Shown here: positions 9,361 through 22,018 of the stretch, in pieces | How positions within the stretch are numbered: position 1 is the stretch's first letter | Layout: each line of letters begins with the position of its first letter | Origin: Turnera subulata | Lineage: Eukaryota > Streptophyta > Magnoliopsida > Malpighiales > Passifloraceae | Assembly: GCA_028386065.3 (NCBI GenBank) | Contig: JAKUCV010002088.1 | Coordinates: forward strand, 3,561-67,560 | DNA length: 64,000 nt | Direction of reading: 5' to 3' | Notes under the pieces: generated by a model | Seen by the model: the letters and a program-made list of their open reading frames with translations, nothing else | What the model was told of the DNA's origin: nothing | The model's database searches: none | Position numbers and translations under genes: made by a program

Positions 9361-11074
9361 GCTTGCAACTCCACTGGGTCCTAGTAGGGTCTATTCGGGA
9401 GTTGAGTAGCACCTCATGTGTCACAAAGTAGTGTCTCAACTTTTGGCAAGCCCATGTTAGTACGATGCAAGTCTTCTCAATCATGTTATACTTGGCTTCA
9501 TAATCAGTCATCTTCTTAATCAAGTAGTAGATAGCATTCTCGATGCGAGAGTCAGGCAAATATTGTGCGAGCATAGCACCCATGGCATTGTCAGTCACAG
9601 TGAGATATAGAAGAAGTGGTTGACCCGATCTAGGCGATTGTAAGACGGGAGGATTGGATAGAAACTCCTTGATTTGATCAAAGGCAAGTTGGCAGTCGTC
9701 ATTCCACTTGGTTGATGCCCCTTTCTTCAAGAGTAGATGAATGGGTGTGCAAATACTGGATAATTGTGCGATGAACATACTAATGTATTATACACAGCCA
9801 AGGAAACCTCTAATCTCCTTCTCGGTTCTCGGAATTGGCATCTCTTGAATTGCCTTAATCTTGCTGGGGTCGACCTCGATTCCTCTTTCACTGACCATGA
9901 AACCAAGTAGCTTTCCGGCCTTTACACCGAAGACACATTTCTGCGGATTAATCCTCATGCCGAATTTCCTACATCTCTCGAAGAATCGCCGTAGATTGGG
10001 CACATGTGACTCATTGGTTTGCGACTTGACGATCATATCATCAACGTATACTTCCACTATGTCATGTATCATGTCGTGGGTAACAGTAGTGGCCATTCAT
10101 TGGTAGGTGGAGCCAGCATTGATGAGTCCAAAGGGCATTACCTTGTAGCAGAAAGTTGCCCATTCCAAGCAAAAAGCCGTCTTATGCTTATACTCGGGTG
10201 CCATGAGTACTTGGTTGTAACCGGAAAATCTGTGCATGAATGATAAGAGTGGTGGCCAGCGGTAGCGTCAACTAGTAGATTAATATGTGGCAATGGAAAC
10301 TCATCCTTAGGACATGCTTTGTTCAAATCTCGATAGTCGACACACTTGCAGACCTTGCCATCCATCTTTGGTACAGGGACAATATTGGCTAACCATTCGG
10401 GGTAGTCTATCACTTCTATGAATCCGGCTTGGAGTTACTTTTCTACTTCCTCCTTTACCTTGAGTGCCCATTGTGGTTGGAGGCGGCGCATCTTCTGCTT
10501 GATAGGTTTGGCATTTGGAAAAGTCGGGATACGGTGTTGGGCAATTTCTGGATCGATACCGGGCATATCTTTGTAGGACCATGCAAATACGTCCACATAT
10601 TCTCAGATCAAGGCGGGGAGCTCTTCCTGTTCTCAAGTTGATTTCAATTGATTCAGCCTCATTAGATTGAGACAGAGTGGGTGTTTCATGGAATTTATTT
10701 AGTTCATCATCATTATGCACATCATCCATGCAAACAACATTATCATCACAAATACCAATGTAAGGGAATGTAAGCTTCATATTATTCTTTGAAAAACGCA
10801 AAACACCATTATCCTCGAAAGTGTTAGATGACTCACATTGAAAATCGGGAGGGCGACATGGTTGCTCCTCTTTATCATCAAAAACAAATGCGGTCTCAGA
10901 CTCAGACTCGGACTCGACATCGAATTCTCCTACACCAGTAGATGGCTTGCTCCTCTCATGCGTGACTTCATGCTCCAAGCGCATATCTCCAAATAAACCT
11001 TCGAGGGCAAAATCTTCGCATTCGCCATCTTGAGTATGTACGACCTCATTCCTTTGGATAGTGTCGTCACTCAT
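9361..11074 (-). pseudogene. pol: Tat/Ogre pol remnant: pre-RT region, reverse transcriptase, start of RNase H
   Basis: From ATG 11074 an acidic pre-RT region runs leftward into the RT. The RT shows YPEWLANIVPVPKMDGK, then DYRDLNKACPKDEFPLPH, then the catalytic VYVDDMIVKS near 10040, then [19 protein letters not shown]. RNase H follows (LAFDQIKEFL, then AMGAMLAQ) and breaks off at the LTR boundary 9360. This wording is characteristic of the Tat/Ogre lineage. In-frame stops at LI*EYVDVF and VEK*LQAGF fit CGA-to-TGA and CAA-to-TAA changes, and there are frameshifts near 10410, 10110 and 9785. Gag, protease and integrase are missing: the leader joins the pre-RT region directly. Clearly non-functional. 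Confidence 0.88.
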
Positions 11075-11092
11075 GGTGTCCTAATGGTAAGC

Positions 11093-11184
11093 ACGCACGT
11101 ATAAGAGACTATTCATTGATTGTGACACCACTCAAATGACGCACGTATAAGAGACTATTCATTGATTGTGACACCACTCAAATG
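11093..11184 (-). repeat. 46-bp tandem duplication in the Tat leader
   Basis: Two adjacent identical copies of a 46-bp unit beginning ACGCACGTATAAGAGACT lie just upstream (minus sense) of the ATG at 11074. Confidence 0.85.
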
Positions 11185-11411
11185 CACAGAGAAGGAATGC
11201 TTTATTTTGAAAAAAAAAAGTAAAAAAAATTTAGAGCCGAAGTTTTTATTTGAAACATGGATTTTGGGAACAAAAAACAAGGGTTTTTTCTTTGAATTTT
11301 CGATTTTTTCAGATTTTTGATTTTTTTTGAAAAAATAATTCTAAGAAAAATATAAATCGGCTCTTTAGAAGAAAAACAATTTTGAAAAACATTCTTGAAA
11401 AAGAGACTCGA

Positions 11412-11850
11412 CTAGGGTTTTATTTTGATAAGGAAAATATGAGTGCACAATTAATTTGGATCCACGAAAGGCAAACATAATCATACAACATATTTTCACA
11501 TAAGATAAGTACCCCTAGGGCTTCGTTTGACTACATGCAAGGGTATACAACTGGTCGTCTAGGGTTTTATTTTTGATAAGGAAAATATGAGTGCACAAAT
11601 TAATTTGGATCCACGAAAGGCAAGCATAATCATACAACATATTTCCACATAAGGTAAGTACCCCTAGGGCTTCGTTTGACTACATGCAAGGGTATACAGC
11701 TGGTCGTCTAGGGTTTTGTTTTGATAAGGAAAATATGAGTGCACAATTAATTTGGATCCATGAAAGGCAAGCATAATCATACAACATATTTCCACATAAG
11801 GTAAGTACCCCTAGGGCTTTGTTTGACTACAAGCAAGGGTATGTAGCTGG
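11412..11850 (-). repeat. Three tandem copies of a ~148-bp leader repeat
   Basis: Units begin CTAGGGTTTT at 11412, 11559 and 11708 and end with GGGTATACAACTGGTCGT or variants. They are nearly identical, so the amplification is fairly recent. They lie between the PBS and the first ORF of the minus-strand Tat element. Confidence 0.85.
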
Positions 11851-12112
11851 TTGGGGGCCAAATGACCGCTGCTATGGGAGGTTCAGCCTACTCATATATG
11901 ACACAAGGATGCCGCGTGAGGTCGACGGCCAAGGTTCCCAATCATCGCGCACGGCGGGTAACGAACAAATCGCATGCCATATCACCACAAATGATGGTAT
12001 GCATAGGCAAGGACTCGTCGCGTCCCCTTAAGGTAGAGGTTAACACACAATTATAATGCAAGCATGCAAGTGACAAATAACAAAGCACAAAACTCAAGCA
12101 AAAATTGCACAT
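11850..12112 (-). other. Conserved Tat leader segment
   Basis: GCTGGTTGGGGGCCAAATGACCGC, CCTACTCATATATGACAC and GCGTGAGGTC recur in the same order at 60800-60880, in the leader of the other minus-strand Tat element. No ORF. The shared block ties both to one family. Confidence 0.6.
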
Positions 12113-12131
12113 TCCCAACAGAGTCATCAGC
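12113..12131 (-). other. Probable primer-binding site of the minus-strand Tat element
   Basis: Directly after the LTR end, the minus strand reads GCTGATGACTCTGTTGGGA. A TGRYGACTCTGYTGGG-type sequence at this place is what I would expect for Tat-lineage elements. I have not matched it to a particular tRNA. Confidence 0.45.
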
Positions 12132-13644
12132 TGTGAGAACCCAGAACTTTCTCACCCCGTGACAATCAATAGAGTCGCCACCCAAGTTTTATTACCATGG
12201 AAAAACTCAAGAAAAACCATAGAATAACTCCTTATTCCCACAAAAGAAACCTATTTGCGAACCAAAGATACCGGACTCGGGGGTTCGTCATAGATAGGAA
12301 GGTATGAGGCACCCCATCTATGCTTTGGCAAAATAATATGCAATTTAAGCGAATACTTGTGCTTTGGTGCGTGTGTGCATGTGTGCATACCAGATTTCCA
12401 GTAGCAAACAACAACAATAGTATGAATAAAATCAAAATTAAAGAAATAAGAAAAAGAAAAGAAACAATTTGGCTTGCGTCTCCACCGCTAGAGACATCCT
12501 ACGTACCCCGGTAACCGGGTTCAAAGCTCACGTAGTTCTTGGGTTAGAATCAACACTCAAGCAAACATGTCAGTATCAACATAAAATCAGAGAAAAAATC
12601 ACAGTGTCGTTACCCCAATAGCCGGTCTACCTTGTTTGAGAAATCCATAATTGCATACATTAAACAATGCATCACATATTTTGCAAGCAAGTAGAACTCG
12701 AGCGAAGTGTGGTCATCTTCTTAACTATGGATCTTCAAAGAGAAAAAAGAAGGAGAAAGTTGCTTTCAAAAAGAAAGAGGAGAAGATTGCTTTGCGAGTA
12801 TATTCCATCCTGTTTTCATATCCAAAATATTTTGAAAGAAAACAAAGCTTGATGTTTAGGATTCCCGATTACGGCGAACTTTAAACACTAAAGATTCGAA
12901 CCCTTAGGACACCATGGTTGAGTAATGCCTTAGTTGGAAGGAGATGATGAAGACATTAGAGATCATGGATGTATCCCAAGGCAATGACCTTGTGACTGGA
13001 AAATAGACAAAGAGATAGTAGAGACATTGGAAGTCAGGATTGTATCCTATGGTGAAAAGCGAGGAGTATACAAAGGGATGATGAGATGAAAGGAGTTAAG
13101 ATGCTTATGTCTTCCTCAAGTATGGGGAGATGATCCCCGGTCTTTATTTGTGAACCAAGTTGATAAGCCGAGCCGAAGAGCTAAACTGACAACCCGAGTT
13201 AATGAATAGAATTGAGGTGTCCAGTAGAAGATAATGAGCTAGGAGGAGAAGCTATGCCGAGCCGAGGAGGATGAGGATAACAATGGAGATGGTGCATTCC
13301 AGGAAGTGGATAAGAAGTGCAAGTAGATTTGACTAGGCACCCCTAGGTCGAATGTGTTACTCGATTGAGGAGTACGGTGTAGAAAAGATGAGAAGTTGAG
13401 TTATTAAGCCGAGTTGATCAGTGGAGTTGAGATGCAGAGGGGAAGAGTCGAGCCGACAAGCTAAGTTGATGGGTTGAGATAATGCAATTGGGCCTTCTCG
13501 TGAGAGGAGATGTAAGTCCCAATATTCTAGAGAAATGAGGCAAATTGGTGAGAAAACTTTAAGAGGAGTTGTGAGTCCTGATTTTTGAAAGTAAGAAACA
13601 ACGAGGGGGAATGAGAAGACGATGAGATATGGCGATGAAGAGGA
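12132..13644 (-). mobile_element. Tat 5' LTR, first part (split by Athila #1)
   Basis: TGTGAGAACCCAGAAC at 12132 is the inverted LTR end. The Tat landmarks follow: GTCGCCACCC, the AATAAA signal on the minus strand (12188-12193), GGGGGTTCGTCATAGATAGGAAGG near 12278 and CTACGTACCCCGGTAACCGGG near 12500. Athila #1 is inserted after GAGGA (13640-13644). The LTR seems to resume at 27840 and end near 28165 (GGGGTCCACA), giving about 1.8 kb without the insertion. The far end is less certain. Confidence 0.65.
13640..13644. repeat. Target-site duplication of Athila #1 (left copy, GAGGA)
   Basis: GAGGA directly precedes TGATGAACACG at 13645. An identical GAGGA follows the 3' LTR at 27835-27839. Confidence 0.9.
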
Positions 13645-15757
13645 TGATGAACACGAAATATGCATAGTTTTAGGCATGATTTTAGGCATGATATGTGCTC
13701 ATTCTTTCATGATTATATGCCTCCTATGTATAATTCTGTCGTATTTCTTGTATTTCTACCCTTTACTGTATAATTAGTGATTTCAGGTGCATTTCAACCA
13801 ATTTGGGAAGATTTCATTGAAGAATTTGAAGAAACAGCCTCTGCCACAGTATGAGCCTGTTGCAGAACCCTTGAGCCAGTCCCTGAGGCTGTTGTTTATC
13901 GAGAATTCAATTGAAAGCCTCAAACCACCTTCAATTCATAAGATTTCCACTGAGGATCGCTTCCTTAACTTTGATCCAAGAAGTCGTCATGACACCTTAT
14001 CATCGGCAGAAGAAGCAGAAATCAATTGAAGGGAAAGTTGAAGAAGAACTGTAACAAACCTTGCACAGCCTTAGCCTTTGTGTCAACAGCCTCATGCTGT
14101 GCGTCCTGCAAAACCCAGATTTGCAGGAACAATATTAAATTGCACCACTTGCTCATCCCGCACATGGAGCCTGCAAAACACGACCTGAGTGCTTCAGAAG
14201 ACCTTTTGGCAGGTGGGAATGATAATATAATGCCCAGAGGAATGCCAGAGGTTTGCCCACTCAAAAGTCAATTATTCCCTCCAGTTATTCCTCAAAAGCT
14301 GCAGACCAGCGAATTGCACCATATCATCACGCTCCCCATGGCTCTTATCCTGACACACACGATGAAGGAACTGACGAGCCAACTTGCCCAAACACCCATG
14401 CTCTCCAGCAAGTTGGGAGAAGGAAAAGAAGGGAGATGCATCTACAAAAAGGGAGAAGAGAAGAAGAGATAGGGAGAGATCCCCCGGATCAACACCAGAA
14501 ATTCCTTAGTTGCAGAATTCTTTAGAACAGAGGTGGGACCCAGAAACACCAAGGGTCCAAGGGAAAACATGGTTCTGCAGCCTTTCTGGGCAGAAACCGT
14601 GTTGCCCTTTGATTGTTCAAAAACACTATGCCAATCCATTCTTTCATTGTTTCTGTAACCTTGATTATGAACTAAAAAACCCTTCTTAGGTTGAAGGGGG
14701 AAGCATGTATCTGCTTTTCGCGAAATAAAATTTCTCATGTTCTTAACCCTTTTTCTTGCTTTAGTTGTTGAGAACCTTCTCCATGTCTAGGTTCTGATCA
14801 AAACCATGCATGAACACAGGTAGCTAGGTGAAGGACCGAAAAAAGAAACCATAGCTACTAGAACAACAACAACAAACTCTTAGTTTTCAACTTGTGACGG
14901 GTTAGAAACTAATTGAGGAATTAGCCTCAACACCAATCTTAACCCCCTGTGTTTGAACAATGCAAAAGCACATGGGAGATGAGAACCATGGGAGGCACCT
15001 GTGAGCGAAAACAAATGGGTGCAGTATAGGTTGAGAGCGCCTACAAGAACCAAACTTATAATTGACCCCCTTGCTGTCGACAGCATCAGGCTGTGCCCAG
15101 CACAACCTTATTCCGTGACAGTATAGTCAAGAAATAACACAACCCCTAGTTTGATTCTTTATTGATTATTGGGTGGCACATTCTTAGTTTAGTAGTAGCC
15201 TGGTGAAGGGCCGAAAGGAGAAGCCAGGAGTGCTAGACCTACAATAGTCAGCCTTCACTCCTTAGACATTCGAAAGAAGATAGGGAGAGACTGTGGGTAT
15301 TAGCACCAACATTAAACTTCATCCTTAAGTGGACATTTACTCTAGTGACAGGGGTAGATGGAAGCTTAAGGAACTATTAATAAGATCGAATGCCGTTGAT
15401 AGTACCTCAGGTTTGGAGCCCCGACAAGACATCTAATTAATCACAGCCTCATCCATAGGCTCAGCCTGTGATGATGCTATTGAGCAATTTATAAGCACAA
15501 ATCAGGACATGTGGAACCCGGATGCCTAAGAACTCACCATTTCTGATCTCTTCCTCGTTTAATTTGCTGTTATATTTACCTTACTGCTCACTTTTGGTTT
15601 TAATCATTAGTCATCCAATCCACTCTTGTTTAATTGTTTTCATGTCTAGTTTGTCCGAAATTGAAGGAAAACAGATTCACCCCAGTCCCTGTGGATACGA
15701 CCTTGATAAAAGTACTACAACAACCCTGTGCACTTGTAGGATAGCAGACACACATCA
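13645..15757 (+). mobile_element. 5' LTR of Athila #1
   Basis: 2113 bp, nearly collinear with 25742-27834. It differs from the 3' copy by substitutions, by a short duplication near its start (TTTTAGGCATGA twice) and by small indels. It contains three copies of the family palindrome (14086, 15080, 15455). Open frames within it are unsupported. Confidence 0.9.
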
Positions 15758-15763
15758 AGTTTT

Positions 15764-15781
15764 TGGCGCTGTTGCCGGGGA
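15764..15781 (+). other. Primer-binding site of Athila #1 (tRNA-Asp type)
   Basis: TGGCGCTGTTGCCGGGGA lies six bases after the 5' LTR. It matches the known Athila PBS TGGCGCCGTTGCCGGGGA, complementary to the 3' end of tRNA-Asp, with one C-to-T difference. Confidence 0.9.
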
Positions 15782-15977
15782 CTGGCGCTTGAATTTTTAC
15801 TTTTTATTTCCGACTTATTAGGCTTTTTGTTACTTAACCCTTTTCTTTTTCTAAGTTGAAGTTTTCAGGTAGTGCATGCCCCAAACCAGGAGCAAGAAGC
15901 CATCTCTAACCTTCCACTAGGAGATTGAAAGGACAGCTCGTGGGTTTTGCAAGAAGAGCATGTAGAAACAACAAACC

Positions 15978-17672
15978 ATGGCAAACAGACTCAATGAAGG
16001 AGCACACCCAGAGGTTGAACAGGCTCAGCCTGTGCGACCTTACATCCCCATGTCCCAGCTCCTACTACCACCCACCACCACCATCCACAACAACATAGCC
16101 ATCCCAGATGTCGACGCCCCCTATGAAATCAGAACAAACCTACTCAGCATGTTGGAGAGGAGCACATTTGGAGGCCTATCCTCAGAAGATCCAAATTCAC
16201 ACTTGCAGAATTTTCTGCGGGTGTGCAGCACTGTGAACATAGCCGAAATGACCGAGGAGCAGCTGTACAAGAGAGTCTTCCCATTCTCAATTAGAGATGC
16301 AGCATTTGAATGGCTCAACAACCATGAGGCAGGCCATTTCACAGATTGGGATAGCCTGGTCAGAGCTTTCTTGAAGGAGTACCACCCATCGAGCAAAGCT
16401 GCAAACTTGAGGCAGCAGCTGATAGAATTTTCCCAGCGCTTTGATGAATCCATTCGTGATGCTTGGGAGCGCTTCAAGGGATTGCTGAGGAGATGCCCAA
16501 ACCACAGAATTGATGAGGCCGTGCAGCTTGAGCAATTTTATTGCGGCCTGAGTGATGAAGACCTGAACACTCTCGACAAAATGGCGAATGGTTCATTTCT
16601 AGACAAGGACTACAATGATGGAGTTTCCATTCTCGAAGCCCTGTCCAAAAGGAAAACCCAAATCAGAGGAGTTAAGGCATCCAGAATAATGGGAGTAGAT
16701 AGAGTAACCAAGCTAGAGGCAGAGATTGAAGCCCTCAGAAAACAATTAGGGACAGCTCAAGTCAAAGCAGCCACATCCACAGCCTCAGACTGTGAAGGAT
16801 GTGGAGGACCTCACAGCACGTCCAGTTGCCCACTTTTTACCGAGTGTGGTTCTGAGCAAGCAAATTTCATCCAGCAGAAGCCAGGACCATATGGGAACAC
16901 TTATAATCCATCTTGGAGGAATCATCCAAATTTCTCTTGGAGGGGATCAATTGAAGAAAGAATCCCGCAACAGCCTCAATTCCAATGACAAAATCAAGGA
17001 GGACAGCCCCAGTACCAAAGACAAAATCAAGGAGGACAGCCCCAATACCAAGGACAGAACCAAGGAGGACAGCAAGGCAACAACACCGACATGATAAGCA
17101 TGCTGCAGTCCATCTTGGAAAACCAGAACAAGATGAGTGAGGAAATTAGTCAAATCAAATCTCACAACAGAATCCTTGAAAATCAAATTGCTCAACAAGC
17201 CTCTATGTCCACTAATCAGCAAGGAACCCTTCCGGGGAAACCAATAGAGAATCAAAGGAATGAGCATTGTAAGGTTGTAACACTTCGCAGTGGGAAGGAA
17301 TTAAAGGGCACAACACCAAGACAGCCTGATGCTGTAGACCAGACAGCATCAACATCCAACTCAGGGCAAGCAGTGCAGAGACAGGCTGAGCCTGTGAGTA
17401 CTAAGAAGGCCGAGAAACAGCCCCAGACAGTTCGACCCTATCAGCCTCCTCTCCCATATCCAGAAGTGTACCTCAAGTCCAAACTGGAAAAGCAATTCAG
17501 TAAGTTTAAGGAGATGCTGAATAAACTCTATGTAAATGTTCCTTTTAGCGATGTGGTTACACAGAAGCCGTCGTATACCAAGTTCCTCAAGGACATCTTG
17601 ACCAAGAAAAGAACCATTGACGACATCGAGACAGTAGCCATGACAGCCCAAGGAAGTGCCCTCATTCAGTAA
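15978..17672 (+). pseudogene. gag: Athila #1 gag (capsid/nucleocapsid), one internal stop
   Basis: Starts MANRLNEGAHPEVEQ and shows the plant retrotransposon gag core (NFLRVCSTVNI, FSIRDAAFEWL, FLKEYHPSSKAANLRQQL, ESIRDAWERFKGLLRRCP). A zinc knuckle CX2CX3HX4C lies at residues 272-284 (CEGCGGPHSTSSC), followed by PGPYGNTYNPSWRNHPNFSW. A TGA at 16986-16988 breaks the frame, and the same frame continues through a Q/G-rich repeat (QNQGGQPQYQ) and a coiled-coil-like NQNKMSEEISQIKSHNRILE part to a TAA at 17670. Both stops fit C-to-T changes (CGA, CAA). The frame then runs straight into protease, as in Athila gag-pol. Confidence 0.9.
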
Positions 17673-18116
17673 CATCCACCCAGAAAATGCTCAGACCCTG
17701 GAAGCTTCACAATCCCTCTAAACATCAGGGACAAGAAGATTGAAGGAGCCCTATGCGATTTAGGGGCCAATGTTAGCGTGTTGCCGCTCTCCATCACTCA
17801 AGACCTGAACTTTGGGGACATCAAACCAACGAGGATGACAATCCAGCTAGCAGACCGGTCACTTGTATATCCTGTGGGAGTGCTGGAAGATGTTCCAGTC
17901 AAGGTTGGCTATTTTTACACACCAGTAGATTTTGTGGTGATGAATATGACCGAGGATGAGAAGACACCCATCATTTTGAGGCGTCCCTTCTTAGCTACAA
18001 CAGGAGCTATGATTGATTGTGCAAACGGAACATTGACACTATGACTAGGAGAAGATACAGTATCGTTCAATGTCCAGAAGGCGCAAAGAACAGAGTTTGA
18101 AACTGGACAATGCTGC
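17673..18116 (+). pseudogene. pol: Athila #1 aspartic protease
   Basis: In the gag frame after the TAA. The active-site motif is CDLGANVSVLPLS (catalytic D at codon 17757-17759; Athila uses DLG in place of DTG/DSG). Downstream, QLADRSLVYPVGVLEDVPVK and PIILRRPFLATTGAMID match the conserved flap and C-terminal parts of this lineage. A TGA at 18042 (TLTL*LGED) fits an Arg CGA-to-TGA change. The fold would process the gag-pol polyprotein if intact. Confidence 0.88.
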
Positions 18117-20039
18117 ATGGTTGATGCTGTTCCAGACCCTGTTGATGCATTTGTCAAGGCATCTCAACTGATGGAGAGGCATGAGGATGAATTGCTAGGT
18201 TGCTTAGTCAATGGGTTCATAGATGGAGAAGAGATAGCTCTGCAACAGGTGGCAAAATTCCTAGCAGAAGAAACTGTGCCTGAATTCGACAAACAAGCTC
18301 ATCCTATCGACAAACAGGCTCATGCTGTGGACCAACAGGCTGAGCCTGTCACAGAGTCTGTTTGCACTCCAGCACCAGAATCCGATGCACCAAGGGTAGA
18401 AATGAAACCCCTACCACCCAAGCTCAGGTATATCTACTTAGACACTGACAATTCCTCGTTTCCCATCGTTATTGGAGCTGACCTTTCACAGGAGGAAGAG
18501 GAAAAGGTGCGCACAGTGGTAAACAAACACTGCAAGGTAATGGGATATACCATTGATGACCTGGAAGGTATCAGTCCTAATCTTTGTATGCATCGCATTC
18601 TTTTGGAAGAAAACTGCAAACCCATAATAGAACCACAGAGGAGACTGAATGAAAATATGAAGGAAGTGGTTAAAAAGGAAATTTTGAAGTTACTTGATGC
18701 TGGGATAATTTATCCAATTTCAGATAGTCTTTGGATTAATGCAGTACATGTGGTGCCTAAAAAGGGAGGTATGACAGTAGTAAAGAATGAAAAAGAAGAA
18801 CTCATTCCAACTAGGACTGTCACAGGCTGGAGAATGTGCATAGACTATAGAAAACTCAATAAAGCCACTAGAAAAAATCATTTTCCCTTGCCATTCATAG
18901 ATCAGATGTTAGAAAGACTTGCCAAGCACACCCATTGTTGTTACCTAGATGGGTACTCTGGATTTTTCCAGATCCCAATCCACCCAGGTGATCAGGAGAA
19001 AACAACATTTACATGCCCCTACGGCACATTTGCATATAGGCGCATGCCATTTGGCCTGTGTAATGCACCAGCCACCTTTCAGCGATGCATGATGGCCATC
19101 TTCCATGACCTGATCGAGCATATAATGGAGGTATTTATTGATGACTTTTCTGTTTATGGCTCTTCTTTTGATCTCTGTTTGGTTAACCTTGAAACAGTGC
19201 TTGAACGGTGTGAGGCTGTGAACCTAGTACTAAACTGGGAAAAATGCCATTTTATGGTTACAGAAGGTATTGTACTTGGACACAAAATCTCAGGACGAGG
19301 TATAGAGGTGGATGAAGCTAAGATTGATGTTATTGATAGAGTTCCACCACCAACCTCTGTTAAGACAATTCGGGCTTTTCTTGGTCATGCAGGCTTTTAC
19401 AGGCGCTTTATTAAGGATTTTTCAAAGATTGCAAAACCTTTGACAAATATCCTTAGTAAAGACGCCGAATTTGTATTTGATGATTCTTGTCTGAATGCAT
19501 TTAACAGGATTAAAGTTGCATTGACCACAGCCCCAATCATCCAGCCCCTAGAATGGAGTCAGCCCTTTGAAATCATGTGTGATGCAAGCGACCATGCAGT
19601 GGGAGCTGTGCTAGGGTAGAGAAAAGACAACAAACTTCATGCCATATACTATGCCAGTCGCACCCTAGATGAAGCACAGATCAATTACGCCACAACTGAG
19701 AAAGAGCTTCTGGCAGTAGTCTTTGCAATTGGAAAATTTCGAGCATACTTGCTGGGATCTAAGGTAGTCATCCACACTGACCATTCGACATTGAAGTACT
19801 TGTTGACCACGAAGGAGACCAAGCCGAGACTTCTTAGGTGGATCCTACAGCTCCAAGAATTTGACCTCGAGAATCGAGACAAGAAGGACACAGAGAATGT
19901 GATAGCCGACCATCTCTTCAGATTGCCTCCAGATCACTTGCCAAGGGACCACATACCTATTGATGATCATCTCCCAGACGACAGCCTCATTGCAACAGTT
20001 CACAGTGTCAGTCACAGGCTGATGTCGTGGTACGCATAA
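18117..20039 (+). pseudogene. pol: Athila #1 reverse transcriptase and RNase H
   Basis: Same frame as gag. Key blocks are NPINxx-like MKEVVKKEILKLLDAG, then [59 protein letters not shown] and the catalytic EVFIDDFSVYG near 19130, where the usual M is I. RNase H follows with MCDASDHAVGAVLG (first D), [12 protein letters not shown] (E) and [13 protein letters not shown] (D). A TAG at 19617 falls in VLG*RKDN and fits CAG-to-TAG. A TAA at 20037 ends the frame before integrase. RT and RNase H would copy the genomic RNA; this copy cannot do so. Confidence 0.9.
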
Positions 20040-21312
20040 ATTGTCAATTTCATGGCCTGTGGAGCTCTTCCACCAGATCTCAGCTATTCACAGCGAAAGA
20101 AGTTCTTCTCTAACATGAAGAACTACCTCTGGGATGAGCCCTTATTGTTCAGAAGGTGCGGAGATGGTATAATCAGACGGTGCATTCCTGAGTAGGAGGT
20201 AGAACAAGTTCTGCATAGTTGCCATAATGCACAGTACGGGGGACACCCGAAGCGACCAGAACAGCATCCAAAGTATTACAAGCTGTCCTATATTGGCCTA
20301 CCCTATTTAAGGATGCACGTAATTGGGTAGTAGCATACAAGGAGTGCCAACGCACAGGGAACATCTCAAGAAGACAGGAAATGCCACAGTAAGCAATTCT
20401 GGAAGTGGAGCTATTCGATGTTTGGGGAATAGACTTCATGGGACCATTCCTGAGTTCTTATGGAAAGAATTTTATCTTGGTAGCTGTTGACTATGTCTCG
20501 AAATGGGTAGAGGCCATTGACTCCCCAACCAATGATGCCAAGATAGTGACAAGGTTCCTGAAGAAACACATCTTCACTCGGTTTGGCACCCCAAGAGCAA
20601 TAATTAGTGATGGAGGAGCCCATTTCTGCAACCGCCAGTTTGAAGCTCTTCTCAAAAAGTATGGGATCAGACACAAGGTAGCCACTCCCTACCATCCTAA
20701 AACAAGTGGCCAAGTGGAGGTGACTAATAGAGAAATCAAGCGGATTCTAGAGAAGACAGTGGGACCATCACGCAAGGACTGGGCAACAAAACTCGATGAT
20801 GCTCTGTGGGCATACCGCACAGCCTAGAAGGCACCAATAGGCACCACCCCATACCGCCTTGTATTTGGGAAGGCCTGTCATTTTCCTATGGAGCTTGAGC
20901 ACAAAGCATATTGGGCTATTAAGGCTCTGAACTTTGACACACAGGCTGTAGGAGAACAGAGGCTGTTGCAATTGAATGAGCTGGACGAGCTGAGGCTGTA
21001 TGCATATGAAATGCAAAACTGTACAAGGAGAGGACGAAGAAGTGGCATGACAGCAGGATAGAGCCTCAGAAATTCAAGGAAGGAGATCAAGTCCTCCTCT
21101 ACAACTCTCGCCTGAAACTCTTCCCTGGAAAGCTTCGATCAAGATGGTCTGGCCCCTTCGCAGTGTCATGCTGTTTGCCTCATGGGGCTGTGGAAATATA
21201 CAATGAGAAGACTCAACCATTCAAGGTTAACAGGCACAGACTGAAGCTGTATTACACAAGGACCGACGAGTATCAGGAGACTCAGGTGCTCCATGATCCA
21301 CCTCCCACCTAG
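20040..21312 (+). pseudogene. pol: Athila #1 integrase
   Basis: An N-terminal HHCC zinc site is visible as HSCHNAQYGGHP (20215 on) and, after a frameshift, an ECQRTGN-type Cys pair. The core starts [14 protein letters not shown] (first D). [20 protein letters not shown] carries the second D and [17 protein letters not shown] the catalytic E, giving DD35E spacing. [21 protein letters not shown] and a basic C-terminal part follow. A stop at 20193, a frameshift before 20405 and a TAG at 20825 disrupt it. The remainder to about 21310 keeps the typical [16 protein letters not shown] end. Confidence 0.88.
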
Positions 21313-22018
21313 CAAAGCAAGGTGGAGTCCAGCTAAAAGACATTAAAGAAGCACACACTTGGGCAACACCAAGTGCGGTAAATTTCCAATTTCTTTTGCT
21401 TTTCATTCGGTTATTTTTGTTATTTTTGTGTGTTTCTTTTGTTTTTAATCAATCAGGTGCTGAAATTTGATGGAAAAGGGAATCACAGAGTTAGAGATTG
21501 GTCAGGGAAGTCCTTCTATACCCTTCTTGACGATAAGCATTCTTCATTTCTTTGCAAAAAGGGACTTTGTAGGCTTGCACAGGCTCACACAGGCTGATCC
21601 TGTGATGATCTTCCACAACACCCTAACACCTCCTCTGATAATCTCTTGCGTTTATGAAATCTTTAGAATTAGGGAAGATCCTAATAGGTAGGACTAGGAA
21701 TAGGTTCTCTGCTGAAAAACTTCCTCTTGCGCACACTAACCCTAAAACTAGGACAGCATGAGCAACAAACTCAGCCTATTGCAACCCTTCTGCCCAAAAA
21801 AATAAAGAACAAGGAAGTTTTGCCTTAAACACGTTATAACACAATTACCCAGTAGAATTATTCCTTCTCCCATCCATGCGTCACGCATGCCAAAGGATAT
21901 AACACTCCACCAAAAGTGGGCACATAACTGACACTTTGGGCGGCAACGAATCATTACCAGCAGACATAACCCTTCGCATTCCCACCCTCTTAACGTCTCT
22001 GAACAGGCATTAATTGCC
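21313..22018 (+). other. Spacer between pol and the third ORF of Athila #1
   Basis: No supported gene. It contains one family palindrome at 21589-21603 and leads into the TATA box at 22019. Confidence 0.6.
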
